Assembly (NCBI RefSeq): GCF_901933205.1
Contig: NC_044601.1
Span: 32,030,352 to 32,094,351 of the forward strand
Direction: 5' to 3'
DNA length: 64,000 nucleotides
From: Camarhynchus parvulus
Taxonomy: Eukaryota > Chordata > Aves > Passeriformes > Thraupidae
The translations under genes and the position numbers were made by a program. Below, in pieces: positions 51,114 through 61,193 of the stretch; within the stretch, counting starts at the first letter, position 1, and each line of letters starts with the position of its first letter. Below the pieces are notes generated by a model. That model was not told the origin of the DNA and made no database searches. It saw only the letters and a list, made by a program, of their open reading frames with translations.

Positions 51114-54100
51114 TACCAGTTTCGGATGGGACAATACTGACAAGGTGCCTGGCCACAGTCTTCAAGATGCTGGTGTGCTATGGACACAACCATGTAATGA
51201 AGCTTCTGATTCACTCTAGACTTGTCCTCATGCTAGTTGCTTTTCCTTTCATCACTGCTGAACCTCTGTGTGACACCTACACAGAATTGCATACTGTGTG
51301 GACTGGTACTGTTAGGACAGGGTCCTAACAACTTACACAGTTTTACATTCTTCAGGCAAAGTTAGGATTGTGTTCCTCTCATGTACTTTGCATTTATCTA
51401 TGCAGATTTTAATCTGGCATTTTATTACCTTGCTATTCAAAATAATGAAAACTTTTGCAGGAAGGTTTACTCTTACCATGCTGAATAATTTTAATTTATA
51501 GTCAATAAATCTTGCCACTTCCTAAACCCACCTCCTTTGCGTGATAATTTATAACTACATTTTTCAATTCAGACTCTCACACAAATACATTTTGCAGGAA
51601 ATTTAATCATCCTTCCCTTTGCCTTCTGGGCTTGACCATCTTGCCTAGAAATTTCAAAGCAAAGTTAGGATCAAATTGAATTGCTTTCATTTAGATGTTA
51701 ATAAGTTGAATTGTAATAAGACATTTTTTTCTTGCAACATTAAGAACAAATTTCTGCACCAAGATTAAAGCAGGCTATCTTCAGGAAGTGTTGATGCTTT
51801 CAGTGTCATGTTTGTTCTGTTTTCTCCAAATCGAAATCTCTTAAGAGTTTTCAGTAACATAAAATGGAAAATGGATTAGTACAGTTTTACATATGTGTGA
51901 TAGTACTGCATTACTGATTGAATTTTTTTCATTGCTACTTTAAATTTGTTGTTGATTATCAAAACCAAAATCGTTATTATAATGGAGTATATCTTCTATC
52001 CGTGGTTTCAGTGGAGCATATCAAATAAACCCAGGCATCTGAAATTGGAATGTGCAAAAATGCAGTATTTATGTCAACATAAATTTGTTTCTGTTAAATA
52101 AGCGATGCTAATGAATCTTCTGTAAAGCTGATTTTGTAATAAGTCAAGGGTTACTGAAGAATTTGCACAATTGGAGGACAGCATTTATCTTTGCAGCAGT
52201 ATGTCATCTGTTGGAAATCTTTTGTATAAAATCCATTTTACTACTTTACATAAAACTTTCATGTACTTAACTATGAAAAATCACATACTTTAAATGTTAA
52301 TGGTTGTAAATGGGTAAAGTTAATGGTTGTTTCATTTATACTCAAATAGCATTCTTCATTAGACAACTTAGAAAAGAAAGTCACGCAAACCACCTGCTCT
52401 TCTTCCTTTTGTTTTCAACATCACACATTTTCTTAATTTTCCTTCAAGGGGACTTTACTGTGAAATTCTAGATGTAAAAATCATGCCTTCAGCTTTTTGC
52501 AGGAAAAGTGGACAATGCAAAAGCATAGTCACCTTGCAGAGCTCACAGCATACAATTTTAAGTAAAACAGACCAGGAAGGAAGTGTAACTTATAACTGGA
52601 GAGCTGGAAATATAGCCAGATCAGTGGTTCTTTTTTCTTTATTCAAAATGTAAATTGTAGAGCGAGAAGAGAAAATAGTTTTTCCAAAGAGCAAATTCCA
52701 TCACCCAGCTCTTTCTTAAACTGTTTTCCCTTTCAATCTCTAATCCATCTGTCCTGCCTGTGACCATCTCTAATTCTCAAGAAAGCCATATTTCAGTTTT
52801 TTCAGCACTGCTAGTTAAAACACTAACAGGCCTGATGATATTGGTTCCTGTTCTATGTGATTACAAGAAAATCAGCCAAACTCTCATGTCCCTGGTTCAT
52901 CTCATCTCATGTAACAAGCAAACCACACATATTTCAAGACAGAACAAATGTTCTCTGAGAGCTTTTGGTAGGTTCTGTGAATAAGGGGTATATGAATAAT
53001 GTTGTAACATTGTATGTTTTTTTCACATTAATTTTCACTCCAATATAACACAGGTACCTGTTTTATTGGAGGCAAATTTAACATAGCTTAAGGTATTTAT
53101 CAGAATGTGTCTGTTGCTTTTCTACATGTTGTATGACTAACTTCAAAAATTTTAATCTGAGTGATTGTAGCAGCCATGTTTGCTCAAGCAGAGGCATTTG
53201 AGGTCTGGGAGGGGCAGTCCAGAAGTTCTATATTAAAGTTCTGTTTTTCTAAATGTGACAATGTTTATGTCTTGTACATGCTGATGAATTTTACATAGCT
53301 TTCGTGATTCTTATCTTAGGAGTTATTAGGAGTTAGTTAGGAGTTATTTTACATTTATTGCCCTATTCTTGATATTACTTCCAGTGTCAAAACTTCTGTT
53401 CTTGAAGGAATTGAAGTAAAATGAGCTAAATTATTTGAGTCAGATTTACTGTGCAATCAGGACTTACCTCTCCTGATTTCTTCAGTGTTTAAAAGACCAA
53501 CTGCAATACCCATGTCAGAATCTGATTACAGCTCAAGTTTAAAACACATTCTTGAACAACATTTTCTATCTAATTAGCACATTTTCCTTATGTATTAATT
53601 ACAGACCAATCTGTTTGCAGATAAAAAAAAACCCGAGCCTTCTCTCCTTTGTCTGCCAGTCATGGGAAATAATTCTCTGGAGTTAGTAGGTGTTAGCAAA
53701 GAGCAGCAGGTTTTAAATATATTTATGATATCAGTATTTTACTACTCCATATGATTTCCCATTTAAGAATAAATACTCATCACATTAATAATGAGCTGTC
53801 TTCTAGGGAGGAAACTGATTCAAGATTCATGATTTGTTTAGTCAGCGCAGAAAGTATAAAGGCCAGATATTTTGGATACTAGACTTGTCAGCCACAAAAC
53901 ATGTCTCTTCACTCTATCACAATTACTAATTTGACTGAAGTAGAATGTCTTTTCTTGCTACAGAAATAAATTGGAAATCACTATCACAATCAATTGCTTA
54001 ATTGACATACTCTATTATATGTGTACCTTACAAAATGTGTATTCAAATTATTTTATTTCAATTATTGAATTCTCTGTCAACATGAAAAAAATTTTTTTGT

Positions 54101-54569
54101 TAAGGCCATTCAGTTTTTTAATGTTAAGCAGTGCTACCTATTTGTGTATATCAGTACAGTCAGCTTTTTGCTCCATAGACACAAATACAGGGGGCTCTTT
54201 AAAAAATTGTGAATGTTGCTAACCTTCCATTAAGGATATGTGCTAACTGGCGTTTAGATGGAAGTGAAGTCAGTGATTCATGCATAGCACCTATGAACTC
54301 AGAAATATTACCCACAGACCTATGCCTATGCATTTCCCTTAGTTCTGCAGCTGGACAAAATGAAGATAAACCCAATATAACTGACCTTTTCTTTAGACAG
54401 AGGACAATATTTGTTTACTGTGGACACTACTGAAACTCAGACCAAAACAATGTAACTATTTTCTACTGGATGCTTTAAAATTCTATGCCTAAAAATAACC
54501 ATGATCTATAAGAATAGGTAATGATACTAGTACCAATGCGAGTACTTTTTCTGGGTAGAAGACATTCAA
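51114..54569. other. Intronic sequence before the CHSY3 exon
   Basis: AT-rich unique sequence. It contains a 12-base repeat (GTTAATGGTTGT at 52296-52307 and 52319-52330) and the TAGGAGTTA array at 53317-53346. Frames before the exon are short and unrelated to CHSY3. Confidence 0.6.
53317..53346 (+). repeat. Three tandem copies of TAGGAGTTA
   Basis: The unit occurs at 53317-53325, 53327-53335 and 53338-53346, with spacers of one and two bases. Confidence 0.9.
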
Positions 54570-54615
54570 CTTAATGTCTCTTTCCCCCTACACCCCCCTT
54601 TCTCTCTCTTTGTAG
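54570..54615 (+). promoter_or_regulatory. CHSY3: 3' splice site of the last CHSY3 intron
   Basis: A pyrimidine-rich tract runs from about 54577 to 54612 and ends in TTTGTAG, directly before the first conserved codon of the exon. A branch-point-like CTTAAT at 54570-54575 puts a candidate branch adenosine about 40 bases upstream of the AG. The junction falls between codons (phase 0), since the reading frame begins with a whole ATG codon that family alignment places inside the protein. The boundary is directly visible; branch-point choice is inference. Confidence 0.9.
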
Positions 54616-56181
54616 ATGCAGCAATTGTTCCACGAAAACTATGAACACAACCGCAAGGGTTACATTCAAGATCTTCACAACAGCAAGATCCACACAGCCA
54701 TAACACTTCATCCAAACAAAAGACCTGCCTACCAATATAGGCTGCACAATTACATACTGAGTCGCAAAATTTCCGAACTGCGTCATCGGACCATCCAGCT
54801 CCATCGAGAAAGTGTCCTGATGAGCAAGCTCAGTAACACTGAAATAAATAAGGAAGATCAGCAACTGGGAGTGGTGCCGTCTTTCAATAACTTCCAGCCA
54901 CGTGAAAGGGATGAAGTCATCGAGTGGGAGTTCCTGACAGGAAAGTTTCTTTACTCAATGGTGGAGAACCAGCCACCCCGGCAGAGCCTGAGCAGCGTCC
55001 TGCGGACTGCACTGGATGATACTGTGATGCAGGTCATGGAAATGATAAATGAGAACTCCAGATCTAGAGGAAGACTCATTGATTTCAAGGAAATACAGTA
55101 TGGCTACCGCAGGGTAGACCCTCTGCATGGAGTAGAGTACATCCTGGATTTACTGCTTTTGTACAAAAGGCATAAAGGAAGGAAAGTTACAGTTCCAGTG
55201 AGACGCCATGCTTACCTTCAGCAATTGTTTAGCAAACCTTTCTTCAAAGAGGCAGAGGAGCTGGATGTAAAAAGATTGCTGGAGGACACCAACAGTGACA
55301 CTCAATCTTTCTCTTTCCTTTCAAATTCTTTAAAGATTTTTTCGTCGTCATTCCAAGGCACCAAAGACGCTGGGGGACAGAGTGACAAGAAAATACATAT
55401 TCTTGTCCCTATCACGGGGAGATTTGATACTTTCTCAAGATTTATGGTTAATTTTGAGAAGACTTGTCTGATTCCCAAGCAGAATGTAAAGTTGGCAGTA
55501 ATTCTCTTCAGTTCTGATTCGGGCCCAGACTCTAGCAAACACATAGAGCTAATGAAAGAGTACAGCATTAAGTATCCCAAGGCAGACATGACCCTGATTC
55601 CAATGTCAGGAAAGTTTTCTAGAGGTCTGGCTCTTGAGATGGCCTCATCTCATTTTGACAATGACACTTTGCTGCTGTTCTGTGATGTTGATCTAGTATT
55701 CACATCAGACTTCCTCCAGCGATGCAGAGATAACACTATTCAGGGAGAACAGGTTTACTACCCTATCATCTTCAGCCAATACGATCCAAAAGTAATATAT
55801 GGAGGCAACCCTCCAGCTGACAGTAGTTTTGTTTTCACAAAAAGAACTGGATTTTGGAGGGAGTATGGATTTGGAATTACCTGTATTTACAAAAGTGACC
55901 TACTTACTGCTGGTGGATTTGATACCTCGATTCAAGGCTGGGGACTTGAGGATGTAGATCTCTTTACTAAAGTGATAACGTCTGGCTTGAAGGCTTTCAG
56001 AAGTCAGGAAGTAGGAGTTGTCCATATTTTTCATCCTGTTCAGTGTGACCCCAACTTAGATCCGAAACAGTATAAAATGTGCTTAGGGTCCAAAGCAAGT
56101 ACATTTGCCTCTACCATGCAGCTCGCTGGACTCTGGCTACAGAAACATTTGGGTGTCAGGTACAATTGGACTCTCTCCTGA
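54616..56181 (+). CDS. CHSY3: Terminal coding exon of chondroitin sulfate synthase 3 (partial gene, C-terminal 521 residues)
   Basis: This exon encodes the C-terminal part of a Golgi type II membrane enzyme that polymerises chondroitin by alternately adding GlcNAc-type GalNAc (beta1,4) and GlcA (beta1,3) units. Residues are numbered from the first codon of the exon. Residues 1-180 match the conserved linker (HNSKIH and SRKISELRHR motifs, then DFKEIQYGYRRVDP). Residues about 265-500 form the C-terminal GalNAc-transferase domain, with the metal-binding FCDVDLVF motif (DVD at 357-359), GWGLEDVD at 441-448 and a VVHIFHP motif at 469-474. The C-terminal stretch GSKASTFASTMQLAG followed by KHLGVRYNWTLS points to CHSY3 rather than CHSY1. 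NDT (349) and NWT (517) are possible N-glycosylation sequons. The opening ATG is internal, not the translation start: the TAG just before it, in frame, is the splice acceptor. The human protein is about 882 residues, so roughly 360 N-terminal residues, including the GlcA-transferase domain, lie outside this window. The frame is intact with no lesions. Confidence 0.96.
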   Translation: MQQLFHENYEHNRKGYIQDLHNSKIHTAITLHPNKRPAYQYRLHNYILSRKISELRHRTIQLHRESVLMSKLSNTEINKEDQQLGVVPSFNNFQPRERDEVIEWEFLTGKFLYSMVENQPPRQSLSSVLRTALDDTVMQVMEMINENSRSRGRLIDFKEIQYGYRRVDPLHGVEYILDLLLLYKRHKGRKVTVPVRRHAYLQQLFSKPFFKEAEELDVKRLLEDTNSDTQSFSFLSNSLKIFSSSFQGTKDAGGQSDKKIHILVPITGRFDTFSRFMVNFEKTCLIPKQNVKLAVILFSSDSGPDSSKHIELMKEYSIKYPKADMTLIPMSGKFSRGLALEMASSHFDNDTLLLFCDVDLVFTSDFLQRCRDNTIQGEQVYYPIIFSQYDPKVIYGGNPPADSSFVFTKRTGFWREYGFGITCIYKSDLLTAGGFDTSIQGWGLEDVDLFTKVITSGLKAFRSQEVGVVHIFHPVQCDPNLDPKQYKMCLGSKASTFASTMQLAGLWLQKHLGVRYNWTLS

Positions 56182-57335
56182 CAACTCAGCCTATTTGGCC
56201 TTTTTAGGGGAGTTTACCTCATTGCTGTTATTTGATTTTGCTGTTGTAGTTTAAAACTCCCTCCTTGTAGTCTTCCAAAGACTGTTGACCTCAAACGGGC
56301 TGACTCTGCTGTTCACTGACGTTTCTTATACCTACTGAACTGGTGAGGTGAATTCCTTCATATTTCCTTTATTTGAAATTCAGTCTTGCCATGGAAATCA
56401 CACAAGCCCATGGAGCATATTCATCACAAGAGACTGTATTAGGAGAATGTTGTCTTTCAGTTTTTGGATTCAGTATCATCTTTGTTGCATTTCTCTGATT
56501 TGATGTGATACAAATATTTACTGGTGAAGGTACCACAAAAGTGCTTTATGCTTCTTCTGGGGATGGAACTCTCTAAGATAAACTTGAGTTTTATAATTTA
56601 TATGAGGACTTATATGTATAAATGCTACTTTTCTTCATCTTTAGAATTTTTAAAGTAAATGAATAACTATAACTGTACGTTTATTTTTTAAAAAAGAGTA
56701 AAGCTGAGGAGCTACTTGCAAATACAACTGGTACTGGCTACCAAGGTCCTTAAATGTCTTATTATTAAAACAAACTCCTCATTGTTATTCAGTCAAAGTG
56801 TAAATGAACTTTATTTTCACAACAAACAGTATTTAATCAAATGCTCATCTACACTTTGAAGATTATTTGAGCCAACATCCTTCATTTGCAGGCAAGAGGA
56901 AACTATGACTCAACATGGTCATTTATGATAAAGTGCAAGCATATAGTGTTCTTACTTTGAAACACATAGGATAAGTTGTTCTTTCTCTTTTTAGAATGAG
57001 TCTCTAATACATACTTAATTTTACATTCCTTTCATAAGGCTGCACTTCAGTGTTAAAAGTTAAAGCTCTAGTTTTTGTTTTACATTTTTCATGAATATTG
57101 GTCCTCAGTAGCAACTTGTTGTTAAAATTAAAGTAACTGTAGAATAGTTATTTAAGTTTCAAAATTTACTATTGCTGGTCAAAGTTCCTTGCCAATATAT
57201 TTATATTAGTGGAGGTTATAAGACTGTTTTCAGATTTATTTCTCCAAACCACCTGAAGTTGCCATATTGTTGATTCATGAAGTAAAGTATTTAATACCAA
57301 CAGGAGAAATAATAAAATTAATTTCTGTATTTTAA
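56182..57335 (+). other. CHSY3: CHSY3 3' untranslated region (inferred end)
   Basis: Non-coding sequence runs from the TGA at 56179-56181 to the first canonical AATAAA downstream (57311-57316), giving a 3'UTR of about 1.15 kb if cleavage falls 15-25 bases later. ATTAAA variants at 56764-56769 and 57127-57132 could give shorter forms. The UTR is AT-rich with no recognisable repeat. The 3' end is inferred from signals only. Confidence 0.6.
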
Positions 57336-57400
57336 AAAAATGTTTATATAGGGATATATATGTGTGTGTGTGTGCGTGTGTGTATATCCCTATATATATA
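57311..57400 (+). terminator. CHSY3: Probable CHSY3 poly(A) signal with GT-rich downstream element
   Basis: AATAAA at 57311-57316 is the first canonical hexamer after the stop codon. A run of GT dinucleotides at about 57360-57383 lies 45-70 bases downstream, in the position and composition expected of a GU-rich cleavage-stimulating element. The next AATAAA hexamers on this strand (60142, 60821, 61286) are far away and lack an equally clear GT tract. This is a signal-based prediction. Confidence 0.6.
57345..57396 (+). repeat. Perfect 14-bp inverted repeat with a GT microsatellite in the loop
   Basis: The arm TATATAGGGATATA at 57345-57358 is the exact reverse complement of TATATCCCTATATA at 57383-57396. 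An A-T pair and a G-T wobble can extend the stem inward, leaving a loop of about 20 bases made of GT repeats with one GC interruption. It lies just past the presumed CHSY3 poly(A) signal. An AT and AG dinucleotide run follows to about 57416. Confidence 0.85.
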
Positions 57401-57416
57401 GATATATAGAGAGAGT

Positions 57417-60400
57417 AATTTCAAAGTGTGTTCCACTTTTCAGTTCAGGCAGTGATTTGTTACAATCATTGGGTTTTTTTGCCAGATGCTTGGAGCATTT
57501 CATGTTATACTGTGGTAAGAGCTTAGAGACATTCAGGAAACCACCAGAATTCAGCTAAACTTAAGTTATTACAGTGGGTACATCAATAACCTCAGTACCC
57601 TTGATTTCAAACTATATTTCAAACTGAGCTGGGCAAGAAAAAGTGGTGAGTTTTTTAGCTGTAACTGACTGCTTCTGTGTTTCCTTAAAAAAAAAGCCAA
57701 CCAAAAAAACCCCCAAAACAGCTAAGTGGTTGGAATTCACTGGCACATCTGTTTGTGGGAGGAATCCAGATTATTTCCTAAGGTTTGAAGAGGGTATGTA
57801 GGTCAGTTAATGTCTGTTATCTGTGGTTCTCTGTTCTGGACTTACCATACAAAGAAAAAGGCAACCTTGACAAGGACTGAGTAAATTCAGAATTAAAAGA
57901 TTTGCCATAATGTGCTCTACGAAAGGCCATTTCCTTGCCCTGGAGAAGGTAGTAATTGTTGTAGGTGAGAACAGAGACTGTAATTCATGTTTGAACCAAC
58001 CCTTCTCAGGCAGAACTCCTGGCTTGTTATTTTCCTGGAGGCTCTTGCCTTCCTAGCCAAGTATTGTTAGCTCAAATGTATGACAAAAGAAAAATTCACT
58101 TTCAATTTATATTATAATTCTTGAAAATTGCTCATCAAACTGAGTGCAAAAGTCACACCTTTTTCCCTTAAAAAAAGCCAAGAACAAAGAACCTGATACA
58201 TTTAAAAAATCTCAATTAACCAAGGCAACTCAAATTGTAAATATCAAAAACTGATTGCCTGTTGATAAATATTTATGATGATTTCATAAACAAGAAAAAA
58301 CCTAATGACTTAGAAAGATATCTAAGGAAATCATTGTCTGCTGGGATGTATTCCAGTGTTTATTTCAATTACTTAACTTAGTGGCCAGAAAGTATTTGCT
58401 CAGCTCAAAGTAAAATAATAGATTAGAACAAGCAATGAAACCAATCATTCAGTGGGGATAAAGATGTATACAGAGGGCTTGCAGGATCAGGTCCTACATG
58501 ATAAAAGCAAAATGCTAGTATTTACCAGTACAGATATTTATTTAGTGTCTTGACTGATTCCTTTGTTTATATGATGAATTACTTTGTTAAAAACCTGATT
58601 ATAAATGTTTATTATGAAATATTGCTTTTTCTTTTGAAATAACTATCCTGAGATAACTTGAGAACTTGTGTTAGTTTGTCTAAGGAAAAATATGCCTTCT
58701 AAGGAGATCATATTAAAAGAAAAAAAAAAGCACAAAAGTGTTAATGTTATGTATGTATAGATTAAGATGGGAATATCTGTGTTAATCAACTGTTTGCTGT
58801 TCTAATCTGAATCATAATCTTGATTGTAAAATGAAATTTCTATGTGTATCATTTCCCTTTGTAAATGCGTGACAAGTGAATTCACAATAGAACGTAACAA
58901 TCGATTCTTCCCCAAACCTCCTTCCCCTGGGAATAATTTTCCTGGCTTCATTGTTGGGAAGTGGGTTGTGAACAGCTCATACTTTGGCTTTTCAGACACA
59001 GCCATTCTTAAAAAAAAAAATCTCAGCATTTGCTACTCAGAAACCTCAGAAATCCCCAAACCACTGCATCATGGCATGTTTTCCTAGTTGCAGTGCTTAA
59101 TTTAACAGATCATTTGCGTCTCCTGGATGAAGGAAAAACATCATGTTGGGCTCTCTGGGACTTGATGAGTGTACTCTGCATCAGGGTACTGGCTGTCAAG
59201 CTGAAGAAAGGCAGAAGGCCAGGGGGAGGTGTGAGGCTCAGCCAAGGAGTTGGCGCCTTGTGTCACCCCTGTGCTGCCCCCTGTGCTGCCCATGGCCTAT
59301 CGTGAAACTATGAGTTGGCAGCTCAGACAAGCACAGAAGAGCTGTGCTTGATGCCATCAGCTGCTCTTAAGAAGCAAAAGGGCCATTTTTATTAGGGAGG
59401 AATGAAAGGAGGGTCTCAAACTGGGGATTCATTGACGGGGGCGGCAGGTTGTCTTGTGCAGATCATGTTTCTCACTGTCCCCAGGTGCAAAGACCCTGGT
59501 TCTACATGGCTTCCCTCAGTTTGCACTCCAAGGGCTTTGAAGGAAGGGGCAAAACTTCATGGGGCTCATGGACCTGCATCATGTACTTGGGTCCTACTAT
59601 ATCATGGGAAGTATGGGGGGAAAATGTGCCACATGGTCTTCCCAAAGAGCAGTACAGAAAGAGGTACCTTCTGCACTCAGCAAGTGGCAGCTGTGCACAA
59701 AACTGCCTTCTGGAGCCTTTGCTCTACTGTGTGCTTGATAATAGTTCAAGATTCTTCCCAAAAATTACTGTGCTGATAAAATGACTCCTAGGAGTGTATT
59801 GCACATTCTCAATAACTGGAGAGTTGCAGGCAGCATGAGTTAAAAACCACTTTTTTTAATCAGAGGGAAATTAACAATTTAAACTTCCTTTGATGTCTTA
59901 ACTAGTCACTACAATTACTTAAGATTTAGTTTCCTACATCAAACGTTTTGCTCCAAAGAATGATGCCAGCTTTAGGGCACAAAAAATCCCCCACATGTGT
60001 AGTCTATATCGTATTTTCCTGCAACTTGAAATCAGTTAAAATTTATGGGAAAAAACAGGGATTAGAAATTGATGAGTCGCTGACTGGGGAAAAGGTTTAG
60101 GTTTCTGCTGTATTTTTAAAAGATCATCAAATCAGGAGAAAAATAAATACTGTGTTAGATACACACAAAAATGAACCATGATGTTAATAGTGATAATTGT
60201 GGTCCTAAAATGCAGCAAAATGAGATGTTTCACTAAGTCTAACTATTTAAAATGACTGAATATCTGTTGTACATCTGTAAGTAATGTGTAATTCATTTTT
60301 AATTTATTAATTTCTTAGAATAATTTAAATTTTCTTCCATCAGCATATATTCACTTGATTAATAAGATTACTTGTCATGACTCACTCTCAATTTCCTATT

Positions 60401-60750
60401 TTTCTTTTTCTTCGGTCTCCCCATTTGCAGTATTTGTTACCACAGAATTGAAACTTTTTGAGCTAATATATGATATTTCTATTACAGTTTTATGATTTCA
60501 CTGCCACACAAAACTGCTGAACTAGAATATTTTAGTGAATAAGTTTCCAGGCCTATTTCAAATTGTTTCCATTTGCCTGACACTGTAAGTTAAAAGTGTT
60601 CTAAATATTATTACTTCATTTCTTCCTCTGGTCTCCTTCATACCAGAATCACGCTAAAGCAAGGAAAAGCAAAAGCTTTGTAATGCTTACATCTAGGAAA
60701 ATTAACATAACCAAGGGATTTGTGTGATCCCTTTTTTTTTCCCTTTTCTT
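57417..60750. other. Intergenic sequence downstream of CHSY3
   Basis: AT-rich, except for a GC-richer stretch at about 59100-59780. That stretch holds two overlapping + strand frames (124 codons at 59402-59776 and 111 at 59449-59784) with no recognised domain, and includes a near-duplication of CCTGTGCTGCCC around 59268-59291. I can assign neither gene nor repeat. Confidence 0.5.
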
Positions 60751-60769
60751 TTTTGTTTTGTTTTGTTTT
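60751..60769. repeat. (TTTTG)n simple repeat
   Basis: About four TTTTG units following a T-rich run at 60732-60754. Confidence 0.85.
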
Positions 60770-61157
60770 CAAGTCTTCTATCTAAAATTTCAGAACCTTA
60801 CTTAGCAGTTCTATAATTTTAATAAAAGAAATAATGGTTATTAAGATGTAAGGCAGCACATATATTAGCTTCACCCTACAAACTGTCATTTTACATGTTT
60901 ATTTTCCATTCACTTTATTATTCAACAGATGTCTTCTATTTGTAGGAACTTTAAAGGTAGATTAAAAGCATCCTTGCTGGTTCAGTATTAACCTAGCCTT
61001 AGTGGAGAGCTTAACCATGTAGGCAGAGATCCAAAGATGTAATCTATACTGCAGGCTGCTGATTCAATGAAGATATTCCTAAAAGACATGTATTCTAGCT
61101 AACATTGGTGCAAACATTTTACTTAGAGCAGGTAAATTGTCTTTAGGTGATTTCTGT

Positions 61158-61193
61158 AAAAAAAGAAAAAAAAGAAATTAAAAAAATTAAAAA
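61158..61193. repeat. A-rich low-complexity tract
   Basis: Thirty-six bases that are nearly all A with a few G and T. There is no evident retrotransposon body directly upstream, so it is not clearly a poly(A) tail. Confidence 0.8.

Larger units (their letters stand above)
1..54615 (+). other. CHSY3: Last intron of CHSY3 (partial; left end outside the window)
   Basis: Everything left of the terminal exon is read as intron, because CHSY3 genes have few exons separated by very large introns and no upstream exon is visible here. The preceding exon should end with a conserved segment around a VWSYE-like motif; I did not find it on the + strand. The open frames in this region are short (mostly under 130 codons, longest 164), lack recognisable domains, and overlap on both strands as expected by chance in AT-rich DNA. 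An unannotated non-coding RNA or a nested small gene cannot be excluded. Confidence 0.8.

Noticed and set aside
55302..55589. Minus-strand open frame of 95 codons across the CHSY3 exon
   Set aside because: Shadow of the conserved sense coding sequence; no independent support.
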